Positions 1 through 8,682 are shown, numbered from the stretch's first letter. The stretch is DNA of 64,000 nucleotides from Pseudarthrobacter sp. NamE5 (GCF_005796225.1 NZ_VAHO01000002.1:310001-374000), one strand, 5' to 3'. Numbers and translations: made by a program. Notes: generated by a model not told the origin, from the letters alone.

Positions 1-47
1 CTGTTGGCGTGCCTTTCGGTTTTAAGGCCGCATACAGCCGGGCCCGG

Positions 48-53
48 TAGCGT
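48..53 (+). promoter_or_regulatory. -10 element of a leaderless transcript
   Basis: TAGCGT fits the actinobacterial -10 pattern TANNNT. Seven bases separate it from an ATG at 61, so the transcript would begin at that ATG. The ATG opens an 11-codon ORF rather than the M50 gene. No convincing -35 is visible. Confidence 0.45.
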
Positions 54-60
54 GGGGGCC

Positions 61-96
61 ATGGCACGTGATGACCGATGCGGCAGGAGGGCATGA
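61..96 (+). CDS. Leaderless 11-residue upstream ORF, possible leader peptide
   Basis: This mini-ORF reads MARDDRCGRRA and ends at TGA (94-96). The A of that stop is the first base of the ATG at 96 that opens the peptidase gene, giving a TGATG coupling junction. Its two consecutive AGG codons also form the AGGAGG Shine-Dalgarno of the next gene. A -10 at 48-53 places the mRNA start on its ATG. No homology is claimed. It could be a translational coupling device or an attenuating leader, or simply chance. Conservation of the stop/start overlap in relatives would decide. Confidence 0.4.
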   Translation: MARDDRCGRRA

Positions 97-836
97 TGAC
101 CCTGCCCGTGGATTTTTGGGAAAAACTGTCGGACGCCTTCACCCGGGCAGACGCTCCCGATGTGACCTTCACGGAACTGCTCCTGACGCTTGTGATAGCC
201 GCCGGCCTGTCCGTGCCACGCCGTTCCTGGCGGTACTTCGGTCTGCTGGCGACGGCCACGCATGAGATGGGGCACGCCGTGGCCGCCGTGCTGAGCGGTC
301 AACGTCTCTCCGGCATCCGGCTCCGGCTCGACCATTCCGGCACCACCACCACCTACAGCCGCAGCAAGCGCGCCTCCGCATGGTCCTGCTTTTGGGGATA
401 CCCCGTCCCTGCGATTGTGGGTGCCACGTTTGTGTGGTGCGGCTTCAGCGGGTGGGGGCCGGCGGCGGTCGTCAGTGGCGGGTTTGCGCTGGCAGCGTCA
501 CTGCTGTTTCTTCGAAACCTCGCCGGCCTTCTTATTACGTCCGCCGGGATTGCCTGCATCCTGCTCCTGGTGCTCCTGGTACCGGAGGCCTTCCTCGGCC
601 ACGTTTCCGTCATTCTCGGCCTGGCCCTGCTGGTGGCTGCCGTGCGTGACCTCGTGAAGCTGGCCCATGTGCACCTTCGGCGGAGGGAACGGCTGGCGAG
701 TTCGGACGCCTACCTGCTGTGGCGAGCCACGGCAGTCCCCTCCGCCGTCTGGATTGTCCTCTTCGCCGCCCTGGTGGCCGGCTCCTGGCTTTGGGCGTGG
801 CAACCAATCTCAACGGTCCTGTCCAGGGGCGCATAG
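96..836 (+). CDS. M50B-type membrane zinc metallopeptidase
   Basis: A 246-residue polytopic membrane protein carrying the zinc motif HEMGH at residues 56-60, at the edge of a hydrophobic segment. Four or five further membrane segments follow. An Asp in the ASSDAYLLW stretch near residue 203 is the likely third ligand. Intramembrane or membrane-associated proteolysis is inferred from the M50 family; the substrate is unknown. I choose ATG 96 because AGGAGG (85-90) lies five bases upstream; ATG 78 and 93 are alternatives in or near the same frame. The start overlaps the stop of an upstream mini-ORF. The next gene's -10 overlaps this gene's stop codon. Confidence 0.75.
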   Translation: MTLPVDFWEKLSDAFTRADAPDVTFTELLLTLVIAAGLSVPRRSWRYFGLLATATHEMGHAVAAVLSGQRLSGIRLRLDHSGTTTTYSRSKRASAWSCFWGYPVPAIVGATFVWCGFSGWGPAAVVSGGFALAASLLFLRNLAGLLITSAGIACILLLVLLVPEAFLGHVSVILGLALLVAAVRDLVKLAHVHLRRRERLASSDAYLLWRATAVPSAVWIVLFAALVAGSWLWAWQPISTVLSRGA

Positions 837-839
837 GCT
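834..839 (+). promoter_or_regulatory. -10 element, leaderless start of GST-fold gene
   Basis: TAGGCT lies six bases before the ATG at 846. Its first three bases are the TAG stop of the preceding peptidase gene. The downstream gene therefore probably has its own leaderless promoter, despite the ten-base gap. Confidence 0.5.
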
Positions 840-845
840 GGTGCC

Positions 846-1943
846 ATGAGCCAGGACACTGAGAGCATCAAGCAGACCTCCGACGGAAAGAGCACAGAGC
901 ACAGCACCCGCGGCGCCTACGTCACCGGTGGAGCGGAATTCAACCGCGACACCAACTACATCGAGGACCGCATCACCAGGGACGCCGCCCCCGGCCCCAA
1001 CGGGGAGCCCGGGTGGCCCGTGGAACCGGGACGCTACCGGCTGATTGCCGCCCGCGCCTGCCCTTGGGCAAACAGGACTGTGATAGTCCGGCGCCTTTTG
1101 GGCCTGGAGGACGCCATGTCCCTGGGCCAGCCCGGCCCGACTCATGATGCCCGCTCCTGGACCTTTGATCTTGACCCAGGCGGAGTGGATCCGGTGCTGG
1201 GCATCGAACGCCTGCAGGAGGCCTACTTCAGGCGCTTCCCGGATTACCCGCGGGGCATCACCGTTCCGGCGGTCGTGGACGTTGCAAGCGGTGCCGTGGT
1301 CACGAACAACTTCCCCCAGATCACCCTGGACTTCTCCACGGAGTGGAAGGAATTTCACCGCCCTGGGGCGCCGGACCTCTACCCGGATAACCTTCGCGAA
1401 GAGATAGACAAGGTCAATAAACGCGTGTTCACCGAGGTCAATAACGGGGTATACCGTTGCGGGTTCGCCGGTTCACAGAAGGCGTACGACGCCGCCTACT
1501 CTCGGCTGTGGACGGCCATGGACTGGCTTGAAGAGCGGCTTTCCGGCCAGCGCTTCCTGGTGGGGGACACCATCACGGAAGCCGATGTGCGGCTTTTCAC
1601 CACGCTGGCCCGCTTCGACGCCGTGTATCACGGGCACTTCAAGTGCAACCGCCAGAAGCTCTCGGAAATGCCCGCCCTGTGGGGGTACGCCCGGGACCTC
1701 TTCCAGACTCCGGGCTTCGGGGACACCACGGACTTCGTGCAGATCAAGCAGCACTACTACATCGTCCACGAGGACATAAACCCCACCGGGATCGTCCCTG
1801 CCGGACCGGACCTCGGCGGCTGGCTGGAGCCCCACGGCCGGGAATCGCTGGGAGGACGGCCCTTTGGGGAGGGGACCCCGCCGGGCCCTGTCCGGAAAGG
1901 CGAGGAAGTAGCGCCAGGGCACGGAGCTGAAGCCGAGGGATAG
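846..1943 (+). CDS. Glutathione S-transferase-fold reductase (ECM4/YqjG, glutathionyl-hydroquinone reductase-like)
   Basis: The 365-residue protein has a thioredoxin-like N-terminal domain with the catalytic motif ARACPWANR (Cys72) and an all-helical GST C-terminal domain (about residues 190-300). Cys-Pro-Trp is diagnostic of the omega-like ECM4/YqjG family, which reductively removes thiol adducts from hydroquinones. Actinobacteria use mycothiol rather than glutathione, so the physiological thiol is probably mycothiol (inference). The last 45 residues are a Gly/Pro/Glu-rich tail beyond the usual family end. The start has no Shine-Dalgarno but a -10 six bases upstream. Cytosolic. Confidence 0.85.
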   Translation: MSQDTESIKQTSDGKSTEHSTRGAYVTGGAEFNRDTNYIEDRITRDAAPGPNGEPGWPVEPGRYRLIAARACPWANRTVIVRRLLGLEDAMSLGQPGPTHDARSWTFDLDPGGVDPVLGIERLQEAYFRRFPDYPRGITVPAVVDVASGAVVTNNFPQITLDFSTEWKEFHRPGAPDLYPDNLREEIDKVNKRVFTEVNNGVYRCGFAGSQKAYDAAYSRLWTAMDWLEERLSGQRFLVGDTITEADVRLFTTLARFDAVYHGHFKCNRQKLSEMPALWGYARDLFQTPGFGDTTDFVQIKQHYYIVHEDINPTGIVPAGPDLGGWLEPHGRESLGGRPFGEGTPPGPVRKGEEVAPGHGAEAEG

Positions 1944-1958
1944 TAAGCGCTTTCTGGA

Positions 1959-1964
1959 TAGACT
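1959..1964 (+). promoter_or_regulatory. -10 element, leaderless start of esterase gene
   Basis: TAGACT followed by seven bases and the ATG at 1972. No Shine-Dalgarno precedes that ATG, which supports leaderless translation. Confidence 0.5.
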
Positions 1965-1971
1965 GGGCCGC

Positions 1972-3081
1972 ATGCATGCACCCGAAGGCTTTGTAGCGCC
2001 AGGCTACGAGAACGTCCAGGATCTGTTCGCATCATTCCTGCAGGAGGACCCGCAGTACAGCGCACAGCTGGCCGCCTACCAGGATGGTGTCCAGGTGGTG
2101 CGGCTGGCAGGCGGTCCGGAAATGGCACCGGACAGCCTGACAGGCGCCTACTCCTGCTCCAAGGGCGTAGCCGCCATGGTGGTTGCGCTGCTGGTGCAGG
2201 ACGGTCTGCTGGACCTCGACCAGACCGTTGCGCATTACTGGCCGGAGTTCGGGGTGCACGGAAAGGACCAGTTGCTGGTCCGGCAGGCGTTGTCCCACCA
2301 GGCCGGCGTCATCGGCGTGGAAGGCGGCTTCGACCTGGCGGAATTCACCAGCCCGGCCGCCGCGGCCCGGCTTGCCGCGGCGGTCCCCGCCTGGCAGCCT
2401 GGCCGCCAGTTTGGCTACCACGCGCTCACCATCGGCATCATTATGGAGGAGCTGTGCCGCCGCGTCGCGGGAGAAACGCTGCAGGAGGCTTATGAACGGC
2501 GGATCCGTGCCCCGTACGGAGTTGACTTCTTCCTTGGGTTGCCCGAGGAAGAGGAAGCCCGGTACCGGGACGTCATCTATGCGGGCATCCCGGAGCAGCC
2601 CTGGGTGGACCCCCTGAGCCTCGAAGGGCTGAACAGCAATGCCCCTGTCAGCACCATCATGGAGCTTCCCAACATCCGTGCCGTCCGTGCCGCAGGGATG
2701 TCGGCAGCAGGCGGCGTGGGCACAGCCGACGGCCTGGCCCGCCTGTACGCTGCCTGCACCACCGGTGCGGACGGCGGAACCCCCTTTCTCAAGCCTGCCA
2801 CCGTTGACCTGATGTCCCGGGAACAGGTGTGGGGCCTGGACCGCTCTTCGGGGCTGGACAACGCGTTCGCCGTCGTTTTCATGAAACCGCACCCGTCACG
2901 GAACTTCGGCAGCCACCGGGCGTTCGGCCACGAGGGCGCGAATGCCGCGCTGGGTTTCGCGGACCCAGTGTATGGCCTCGGATTTGGCTACATCCCCCAG
3001 CGTGCAGAGGACGGGCGCACGCCCGGCAAGGCCCACCGGCTCGCCGCCGAAGTCCGCCGCTCGGCCGCTGCCTTGTCCTGA
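1972..3081 (+). CDS. Serine hydrolase, beta-lactamase/EstB-type esterase family
   Basis: 369 residues with the class C beta-lactamase/DD-peptidase fold. The nucleophile motif is SCSK, Ser61-x-x-Lys64. The second motif Tyr is likely Tyr149 (FGYHALTIG), and a C-terminal GHEG stretch stands where the KTG/HxG motif is expected. No signal peptide is visible, so a cytosolic carboxylesterase (EstB or LACTB type) is more likely than a beta-lactamase. The substrate is unknown. It lies 28 bases after the GST-fold gene on the same strand but has its own -10 element. Confidence 0.85.
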   Translation: MHAPEGFVAPGYENVQDLFASFLQEDPQYSAQLAAYQDGVQVVRLAGGPEMAPDSLTGAYSCSKGVAAMVVALLVQDGLLDLDQTVAHYWPEFGVHGKDQLLVRQALSHQAGVIGVEGGFDLAEFTSPAAAARLAAAVPAWQPGRQFGYHALTIGIIMEELCRRVAGETLQEAYERRIRAPYGVDFFLGLPEEEEARYRDVIYAGIPEQPWVDPLSLEGLNSNAPVSTIMELPNIRAVRAAGMSAAGGVGTADGLARLYAACTTGADGGTPFLKPATVDLMSREQVWGLDRSSGLDNAFAVVFMKPHPSRNFGSHRAFGHEGANAALGFADPVYGLGFGYIPQRAEDGRTPGKAHRLAAEVRRSAAALS

Positions 3082-3146
3082 CGGCCTTTCCAGTGCCCGC
3101 GGCGCCCCTCTGACCAGCAGTGTTGTTGCATTCACCGGCGGGCCCA

Positions 3147-3152
3147 TACTGT
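3147..3152 (+). promoter_or_regulatory. -10 element, leaderless start of FUSC gene
   Basis: TACTGT, then seven bases, then ATG at 3160. This decides between the GTG at 3151, which would overlap the -10, and the ATG at 3160. Confidence 0.5.
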
Positions 3153-3159
3153 GGGGCGG

Positions 3160-4278
3160 ATGGGTAAAGCTACAGCACGTCCGAATATCCGGTGGGCAAG
3201 GGGGACCCGTCTTCTAAACCGGGCTGTGGCGGGACTCTCGTCAGCATTCGCCGCCCAGAGGCTCCAATTGGCGGCAAAGGCGGCGCTCGCTGCCGGCATC
3301 GCTTTCTTCATCGCGCCGCTGATGCCCAGTGCCGCCGCCAACTATCCCTACTACGCTCCCCTGGGCGCGCTCGTGGCGATGTACCACAATGTTGCCGGCT
3401 CCATGCGCCAGGGTTTGCAGGCCCTTGCCGGCCTGGCCCTTGGCATCGGCCTTGCGGTCGTGCTGGTCAACCTCGCCGGGCCTTCGCCCCTGACGGTGGC
3501 AATATTCATGGGCCTGGGGGTGCTGCTGGGCGGCCTGCCCTGGATCGGCTCAGGAAGTGATTGGATTCCGACGGCGGCGCTGCTGGTTTTGCTGGTGGGC
3601 GGCAGTAATCCTGACGACTTTTCCTTCGGTTACCTGCTGCAGATGGGAGTCGGGGTTGGCGTTGGGATAGCTGTGAACTTCCTGGTTTTTCCGCCGCTGC
3701 ACCTGAGCGCCGCAGCGTCCAGTCTGGATGAGCTGCGGCGTGTCCTGGGCACGCAGCTTACAGACATGGGGGCCGCGCTCAAGGAAGAGTGGCCGCCGAA
3801 GCACGAGGACTGGTCCAGCCGTTCCGATGAACTTGCCGAGGCCGCCCGCTCAGTCCGGCACCTTGTGAAGGAAGCCGACGCCAGCCGCAGGGCGAACCCC
3901 AGGCGAAAGCTGTATCCCCGCGACATCGACCGGGACTACCGGAACCTGCGCGGGCTGGAACGGGTTACCTTCCACATCCAGGACATCACTGATGTGCTGT
4001 CCGACGTTATCTGGAAGGGCGACCTACCGTACAGCGTGCCGCTTCCGGAGAGCGGACCGCTGGCAAATGCACTGACCGCCACAGGGGACCTTCTACGCTC
4101 CTTCAGCGACGCTGACGGGGAAGCGCAGGAGGGACAGCTCGAAACGGCCAAGGCGGCGGTGGAGGCGTGCATGGCCGCCACCGCCGTGCGGCAGACTGAC
4201 CGGGGCATCGTCCTGGCGTCCGAATCCGTCCTCCTGAGCCTCCACAGGATCCTGCGTGCTGTGCGGGAAACCGGTTAA
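3160..4278 (+). CDS. FUSC-family membrane protein (aromatic acid exporter-like)
   Basis: A 372-residue protein with about six hydrophobic segments between residues 25 and 170, followed by a soluble, charged, helical C-terminal half. This is the architecture of half-size FUSC/ArAE proteins, which form efflux channels for aromatic acids or related solutes. The substrate cannot be read from sequence. The start at 3160 is chosen because TACTGT sits seven bases upstream. It converges with the MaoC gene: the two stop codons share one palindromic TTAA (4275-4278), and no terminator separates them. Confidence 0.75.
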   Translation: MGKATARPNIRWARGTRLLNRAVAGLSSAFAAQRLQLAAKAALAAGIAFFIAPLMPSAAANYPYYAPLGALVAMYHNVAGSMRQGLQALAGLALGIGLAVVLVNLAGPSPLTVAIFMGLGVLLGGLPWIGSGSDWIPTAALLVLLVGGSNPDDFSFGYLLQMGVGVGVGIAVNFLVFPPLHLSAAASSLDELRRVLGTQLTDMGAALKEEWPPKHEDWSSRSDELAEAARSVRHLVKEADASRRANPRRKLYPRDIDRDYRNLRGLERVTFHIQDITDVLSDVIWKGDLPYSVPLPESGPLANALTATGDLLRSFSDADGEAQEGQLETAKAAVEACMAATAVRQTDRGIVLASESVLLSLHRILRAVRETG

Positions 4279-5189
4279 AGTGCGCTGACTGATCCGCTGA
4301 AGTGGCGGCGTCCGGACCTCGGGTTCCAGGCGGCAAAGTCGGAACGCCTCCATCCGCCGCCGGGCTCGTCCTGCACCGTGTTGATGTCCAGGGCGACCCT
4401 GCAGGGAAGGAAGACCGGCGCGTCGAAGTCCACCTCCCAGCTGAAAGCGTCACCGCGGGAAGGGCCGACGTCGGCGAGCGCCCTGGCGGCCAGGTACATG
4501 CCGTGGGCTATGGATCGCCGCATGCCCAACGCCTTGGCGGAGAGCACGCTGAGGTGGATCGGGTTGAAGTCACCGGAAACCGCGGCATAGGCGCGGCCGG
4601 TATCAACCCCAAGCTGCCAGATGGCGGTAGGGTCGGGCGCCTTGAAGTCTGCCCGGGCAGGGGCAGGGGATGGCTTGTCGATGCCCGGCAGGAACACCCC
4701 CTTGGCGAGGTAAGTCGATACCCCGCGCCAGCAGATGTCGGCCGAGTCCGCCTTCCGCACCTCCGCCACGACATCCACCTGGGTGCCCGCACGGTGCCCG
4801 CGAAGGTTCTGCACCCTGGCAGTTACATCCAGCATGTCCGAGAAGAGGACCGGGACCAACTGCTGTACGGCGTTGCGGAGGTGGATCATGCCGAGCAGGG
4901 GCAACGGGAAATCGTCCCTGTTCATCACACTCATGGCCAAGGGGAAGGCCAGCGCGTGGATGAACCCCGCGGGCAGCACGTCGCTGGCCGTCTCGCCAAT
5001 GAGGTGCTGGTACGCGGTGAGGGTGGCGACGTCCACGGTGACCCCGCGGACTTCATGGCGTTCGGCAGGAAGGCCCGAGCCATCATGGGTACCTAACAGC
5101 CTGCGGCGGGCCGCCTGGGCAGCGGCGTTCACATAGAGCTTCGACAGCGACGGCATCTCCCCCAGGATCACCGGCTGGGCCGGCGTCAC
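4275..5189 (-). CDS. MaoC-family (R)-specific enoyl-CoA hydratase/dehydratase, HtdX-like
   Basis: 304 residues, a double hot-dog protein. The C-terminal half has the hydratase motif GDFNPIHLS followed by SIAHGMYLAARA, matching the MaoC Asp/His catalytic pattern. The N-terminal half resembles the FAS1-like substrate-binding repeat. It would interconvert trans-2-enoyl-CoA and (R)-3-hydroxyacyl-CoA. Its start overlaps the stop of the upstream FabG gene by four bases, so they are translationally coupled. The order thiolase, FabG, MaoC matches Mycobacterium fadA2-fabG4-htdX (family knowledge), and partnership with the FabG is inferred. Confidence 0.85.
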   Translation of the reverse strand: MTPAQPVILGEMPSLSKLYVNAAAQAARRRLLGTHDGSGLPAERHEVRGVTVDVATLTAYQHLIGETASDVLPAGFIHALAFPLAMSVMNRDDFPLPLLGMIHLRNAVQQLVPVLFSDMLDVTARVQNLRGHRAGTQVDVVAEVRKADSADICWRGVSTYLAKGVFLPGIDKPSPAPARADFKAPDPTAIWQLGVDTGRAYAAVSGDFNPIHLSVLSAKALGMRRSIAHGMYLAARALADVGPSRGDAFSWEVDFDAPVFLPCRVALDINTVQDEPGGGWRRSDFAAWNPRSGRRHFSGSVSAL

Positions 5190-6526
5190 GCGCCCACCAT
5201 GTTCTGTCCGCAGACCCGCAGCACCTCACCGTTAATGCCGGCGGCTGCATCACTTACCAGGAAAGCGATGGCTTCGGCGACGTCGCCGGGCCGGCCGCCC
5301 TGCTGGAGGGAATTCGCGCGGCGGGCGATCTCACGCAGTGCGAACGGGATGCGCTCCGTCATTTCCGTCTCAATAAAGCCCGGCGCAACGGCGTTGATGG
5401 ATCCGCCGACAGCGGCCAGCAGCGGTGCGCTGGCACGGACCATTCCCATCACTCCCCCCTTGGACGCCGCATAGTTGGTTTGCCCCCGGTTGCCGGCGAT
5501 GCCGCTGGTGGAGGCGACGGAAACAATACGCGGTGCTCCCCGAAAATGCTCGGAACCGAGGAGTGCTTCATTGATCCGCAGCTGCGCGACGATGTTGATG
5601 TTGATTACCGAGCTCCAGCGGGACTGGTCCATGTTAGCGAGCAGTTTGTCCCGGGTGATCCCGGCGTTGTGGACCACAATGTTTAGGCGTCCGTGCCGCT
5701 GCATAGCATGCTCCAATATCCTCTGGCCGGCGTCCTCCCTGGTGATGTCCAATTGGAGGGCTGTGCCTTTCACCTCGTTGGCCACCGCTGCCAGATGCTC
5801 GCCGGCGGCCGGGAGGTCCACCAGGACTACGGTGGCTCCGTCACGGTGGAGCGTCCGGGCAATCTGCGCGCCAATCCCCCGTGCAGCCCCGGTCACTACG
5901 GCAACTTTGCCGGCCAAAGGTTGTTCGGGGTTGTGGGATAGCTCGCCCGCGGGGCTGGAGATCTTCAGGAACTGCCCGTCGACGAAGGCTGAGCGGCCGG
6001 ACAGGAAAAACCGGACGGCGGCCAGTGCGCCGGGGCTGGTCACCTGGACACCCTCCGCCAAGAGAATCCCGTTACCGGTCGCCCCGGCGCGGAGCTCTTT
6101 CGCCAGTGAACGCAGGAACCCGTCCACACCCTGCCTGGCAGCAGCCGCGGCCGGCGAATCCGCCTCCGGGGCCGGCCGGGATACGGTAAGTACCCGACCG
6201 CCAGGGGCGAGATCGCGCAGGGACGCTCCAGCCACGAGGATGGGCTTTTCCAGATCTTCCGGGCGCTCCACCTCATCGAGTACCAGGATGATGGCGCCGA
6301 GTTTTTCGCGCGGCACCGCGTGCCGCCTGACGTCCAGGTCCCAGGAGAGCAGTTCGGTGGCCAGGGTGTCTGCTCCTGCAGAGCTTCCCTGTACCAAAAC
6401 GGGTCCGGTGATTAACGGCTGTCCGGGCTGGTACCGGCGCAGGGCCGCTGGCTGGGGAAGGCCCAGCTTCCTTGCGACGTTGCGGCCCAGGCCGTGGTTC
6501 ACGAGTTGTGCGTACTTGTCTGTCAT
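5186..6526 (-). CDS. Two-domain 3-oxoacyl-CoA/ACP reductase (FabG4-like)
   Basis: 446 residues, about 200 longer than ordinary FabG. The C-terminal SDR domain has the cofactor loop TGAARGIG near residue 215 and the catalytic YAASK. The N-terminal 200 residues form a flavodoxin-like, degenerate nucleotide-binding domain typical of high-molecular-weight FabG4 proteins. FabG4 of Mycobacterium is an NADH-dependent 3-oxoacyl-CoA reductase (established for that family). Here it would act between MaoC and thiolase. It starts nine bases after the thiolase stop and overlaps MaoC by four bases. Confidence 0.88.
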   Translation of the reverse strand: MTDKYAQLVNHGLGRNVARKLGLPQPAALRRYQPGQPLITGPVLVQGSSAGADTLATELLSWDLDVRRHAVPREKLGAIILVLDEVERPEDLEKPILVAGASLRDLAPGGRVLTVSRPAPEADSPAAAAARQGVDGFLRSLAKELRAGATGNGILLAEGVQVTSPGALAAVRFFLSGRSAFVDGQFLKISSPAGELSHNPEQPLAGKVAVVTGAARGIGAQIARTLHRDGATVVLVDLPAAGEHLAAVANEVKGTALQLDITREDAGQRILEHAMQRHGRLNIVVHNAGITRDKLLANMDQSRWSSVININIVAQLRINEALLGSEHFRGAPRIVSVASTSGIAGNRGQTNYAASKGGVMGMVRASAPLLAAVGGSINAVAPGFIETEMTERIPFALREIARRANSLQQGGRPGDVAEAIAFLVSDAAAGINGEVLRVCGQNMVGA

Positions 6527-6535
6527 CCGTTTCCC

Positions 6536-7897
6536 CTACAGTGATTCGAGAACTGCGACGACGCCCTGGCCGCCGGCGGCGCAGACGGAAACCAGTCCGC
6601 GGGCGGGCCGGCCGTCGGTGCTGCCCCTGGCGTGAAGCTGCTTGGCGAGCGAGGCAACGATGCGGCCGCCAGTGGCCGCGAACGGATGACCTGCCGCCAG
6701 GGATGAGCCGTTGACATTCAGCCGCGCCGGGTCGACTTTACCGAAGGCACCGTCCAGGCCCAGGCGGGTGCGACCGAATTCCTCGTCCTCCCAGGCGGCG
6801 AGAGTGCTGAGGACCGTGGCAGCGAAGGCTTCGTGGATCTCGAAGAAGTCGATGTCCGCAAGGGTGAGGTTGTGCCGGGCCAGCAGGCGTGGAACGGCAA
6901 ACACGGGAGCCATCAGCAGTCCGTCCTTGCCATGCACAAAGTCCACAGCAGCAGCCTCGGCATCCACCACGGCCGCCAGCTTTGGCAGGTCGTGGGCGTC
7001 CGCCCAGGCGTCGGACGCCAGCAGGACAGTGGAGGCGCCGTCGGTCAGGGGCGTCGAGTTGCCGGCAGTCATGGTGGCGTCAGCGCCGAGGTTCCTGCCG
7101 AACACCGGCTTAAGGGCGGCCAGTTTCTCCTGGGATGTGTCGGGGCGGAGGTTGCCGTCGCGGGACAATCCCCTGTAGGGGGTGATGAGGTCATCGAAGA
7201 AGCCCGACTCGTAGGCGGCCGCCAGGTTCCGGTGGCTGTTGTACGCCAATTCATCCTGGGCCTGCCGGGAAATCTTCCACTGGGCTGTGGTCAGGGCCTG
7301 GTGCTCACCCATGGAAAGGCCCGTCCTGGGCTCGGCGGTGCCGGGCGCCAGAGGGGCAAGGTCCTTCGGCCGCAGCCGGCTGAGGATCTGCAGCCGCTGC
7401 GGAAGGGTTTTGGCGCGGTTGAGGTCGAGGATCACTTCCCGCAGGCCTTCGCTGACCACCACCGGGGCATCTGAAGCGGAATCGACCCCGCCTGCGATGG
7501 CGGACTCTATCTGCCCCAGCTTGATCTTGTTTGCCAGGCCCACCACGGTCTCAAGGCCGGTGGCACATGCCTGCTGGAGGTCATAGGCGGGAGTCTCTGC
7601 AGAAAGCGCCGAACCCAGCACGGCCTCGCGTGTCAGGTTGAAATCCCTGGAGTGCTTCAGCACCGCGCCGGCAGCCACTTCCCCGACGCGCTCGTCCTGC
7701 AGGCCGAACCGGGCAATGAGCCCGTCCAGCGCGGCGGTCAGCATGTCCAGGTTGGACGACTTCGCGTAGGCCCCGCCGGCGCGGGCGAAGGGGATGCGGT
7801 TTCCCCCAACGATGACTGCCCTTCGCGTGGAGGGGGTGCTGGCAGGACGGGTGCCCTGTTCTTCGGGTCCGGCGGTGGGCTGTCCCTCAATGGACAT
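6536..7897 (-). CDS. Acetyl-CoA C-acyltransferase (thiolase, FadI/FadA2-like)
   Basis: 453 residues with all thiolase signatures: nucleophile Cys111 in LQQACATG, the HEAFA motif, GHPFAATG, and the second catalytic Cys in VCAAGGQG. It cleaves 3-oxoacyl-CoA with CoA. The HEAF (not NEAF) form is typical of the FadI/trifunctional-beta branch. It is the first gene of a thiolase-fabG-maoC operon. GAGGAG (7904-7909) lies six bases before the ATG. The promoter shares a palindromic operator with the divergent tetR gene, so TetR control is likely. Confidence 0.92.
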   Translation of the reverse strand: MSIEGQPTAGPEEQGTRPASTPSTRRAVIVGGNRIPFARAGGAYAKSSNLDMLTAALDGLIARFGLQDERVGEVAAGAVLKHSRDFNLTREAVLGSALSAETPAYDLQQACATGLETVVGLANKIKLGQIESAIAGGVDSASDAPVVVSEGLREVILDLNRAKTLPQRLQILSRLRPKDLAPLAPGTAEPRTGLSMGEHQALTTAQWKISRQAQDELAYNSHRNLAAAYESGFFDDLITPYRGLSRDGNLRPDTSQEKLAALKPVFGRNLGADATMTAGNSTPLTDGASTVLLASDAWADAHDLPKLAAVVDAEAAAVDFVHGKDGLLMAPVFAVPRLLARHNLTLADIDFFEIHEAFAATVLSTLAAWEDEEFGRTRLGLDGAFGKVDPARLNVNGSSLAAGHPFAATGGRIVASLAKQLHARGSTDGRPARGLVSVCAAGGQGVVAVLESL

Positions 7898-7927
7898 GGC
7901 TAACTCCTCGGGTCAGGTGTGGTTACC

Positions 7928-7958
7928 GATACCCAGCGTACCTGATACGCTGGGTATC
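7928..7958. promoter_or_regulatory. Perfect palindromic TetR operator over two divergent -10 boxes
   Basis: Left arm GATACCCAGCGTA (7928-7940), spacer CCTGA, right arm TACGCTGGGTATC (7946-7958): 13 bp arms without mismatch. Each arm carries a TACGCT -10 hexamer (plus strand 7946-7951; minus strand 7940-7935). TTACCG (7923-7928) and TTCACG (7963-7958, minus) lie 17 bases upstream of each as -35 candidates. The site ends at the GTG of tetR. Occupancy would block both arms. Confidence 0.85.
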
Positions 7959-8681
7959 GTGAACAGCCCCGCGCCCGGCATAGTCGTGCCTTCCCCTGCC
8001 GCCAGCCCTGACGGCCGCTCCTCGCGCTGGCAAAGCCACCGGGAAGAGCGGCGGAGGGAGCTGATCAAGTCCGCACGCCGGGCGGTCCACGCGCTGGGCA
8101 GCGATGCCTCCATGGAGGAGATCGCAGCCGCCGCCGGAACATCAAAATCTGTGTTTTACCGCTACTTCGGCGACAAGGCCGGGCTCCAGCAGGCGGTGGG
8201 TGAAGTGGTCCTGAGCCAGATGCAGCGCCGGATCCAGGAAGCGGCACAAAGTGCCCAGACGCCGCGCGAAGGGCTGCTGGCCATGGTGTCGGCCTACCTG
8301 CAGATGGCGGACACCAGCCCGAACGTCTACACCTTCGTTACCCGCTCCGGCAGCGGTGACGCCGAGGGCACGGCGGCATCGGCGGCAGCTTCAGGCGCGC
8401 TGGGCCATTTCTTCGATGCCGTGGCCGAGATGATCGCCGCCCCTATGAGGATGCACCTGGGTGATGGCAAGCGGGCTGTCATCGGCTACTGGCCCAAGGC
8501 CGCGATCGGCCTGGTGCGGAACGCCGGCGAACAGTGGCTGGGCACCCCCGATTCCCCCGACAAACCCGGCCAGGAAGCCATGGCACGACAGATCACAGCA
8601 TGGCTGTGCGTCGGCATAGCCCCAGAACTGGGCCCTTCCAGCACCACCAAGCCACCTGTCAGCACCAACGAAGGACATTGA
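7959..8681 (+). CDS. TetR-family transcriptional regulator of the fatty-acid unit
   Basis: About 240 residues. The TetR helix-turn-helix reads SMEEIAAAAGTSKSVFYRYF, followed by a ligand domain of the type seen in acyl-CoA-responsive TetRs. The GTG at 7959 is chosen because it abuts the operator, has TACGCT seven bases upstream and lacks a Shine-Dalgarno, so the mRNA is probably leaderless. The acyl-CoA oxidase-like gene follows after one base, so regulator and enzyme share a transcript and are probably autorepressed. Ligand identity (an acyl-CoA) is inferred from the neighbours. Confidence 0.88.
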   Translation: MNSPAPGIVVPSPAASPDGRSSRWQSHREERRRELIKSARRAVHALGSDASMEEIAAAAGTSKSVFYRYFGDKAGLQQAVGEVVLSQMQRRIQEAAQSAQTPREGLLAMVSAYLQMADTSPNVYTFVTRSGSGDAEGTAASAAASGALGHFFDAVAEMIAAPMRMHLGDGKRAVIGYWPKAAIGLVRNAGEQWLGTPDSPDKPGQEAMARQITAWLCVGIAPELGPSSTTKPPVSTNEGH

Positions 8682-8682
8682 C

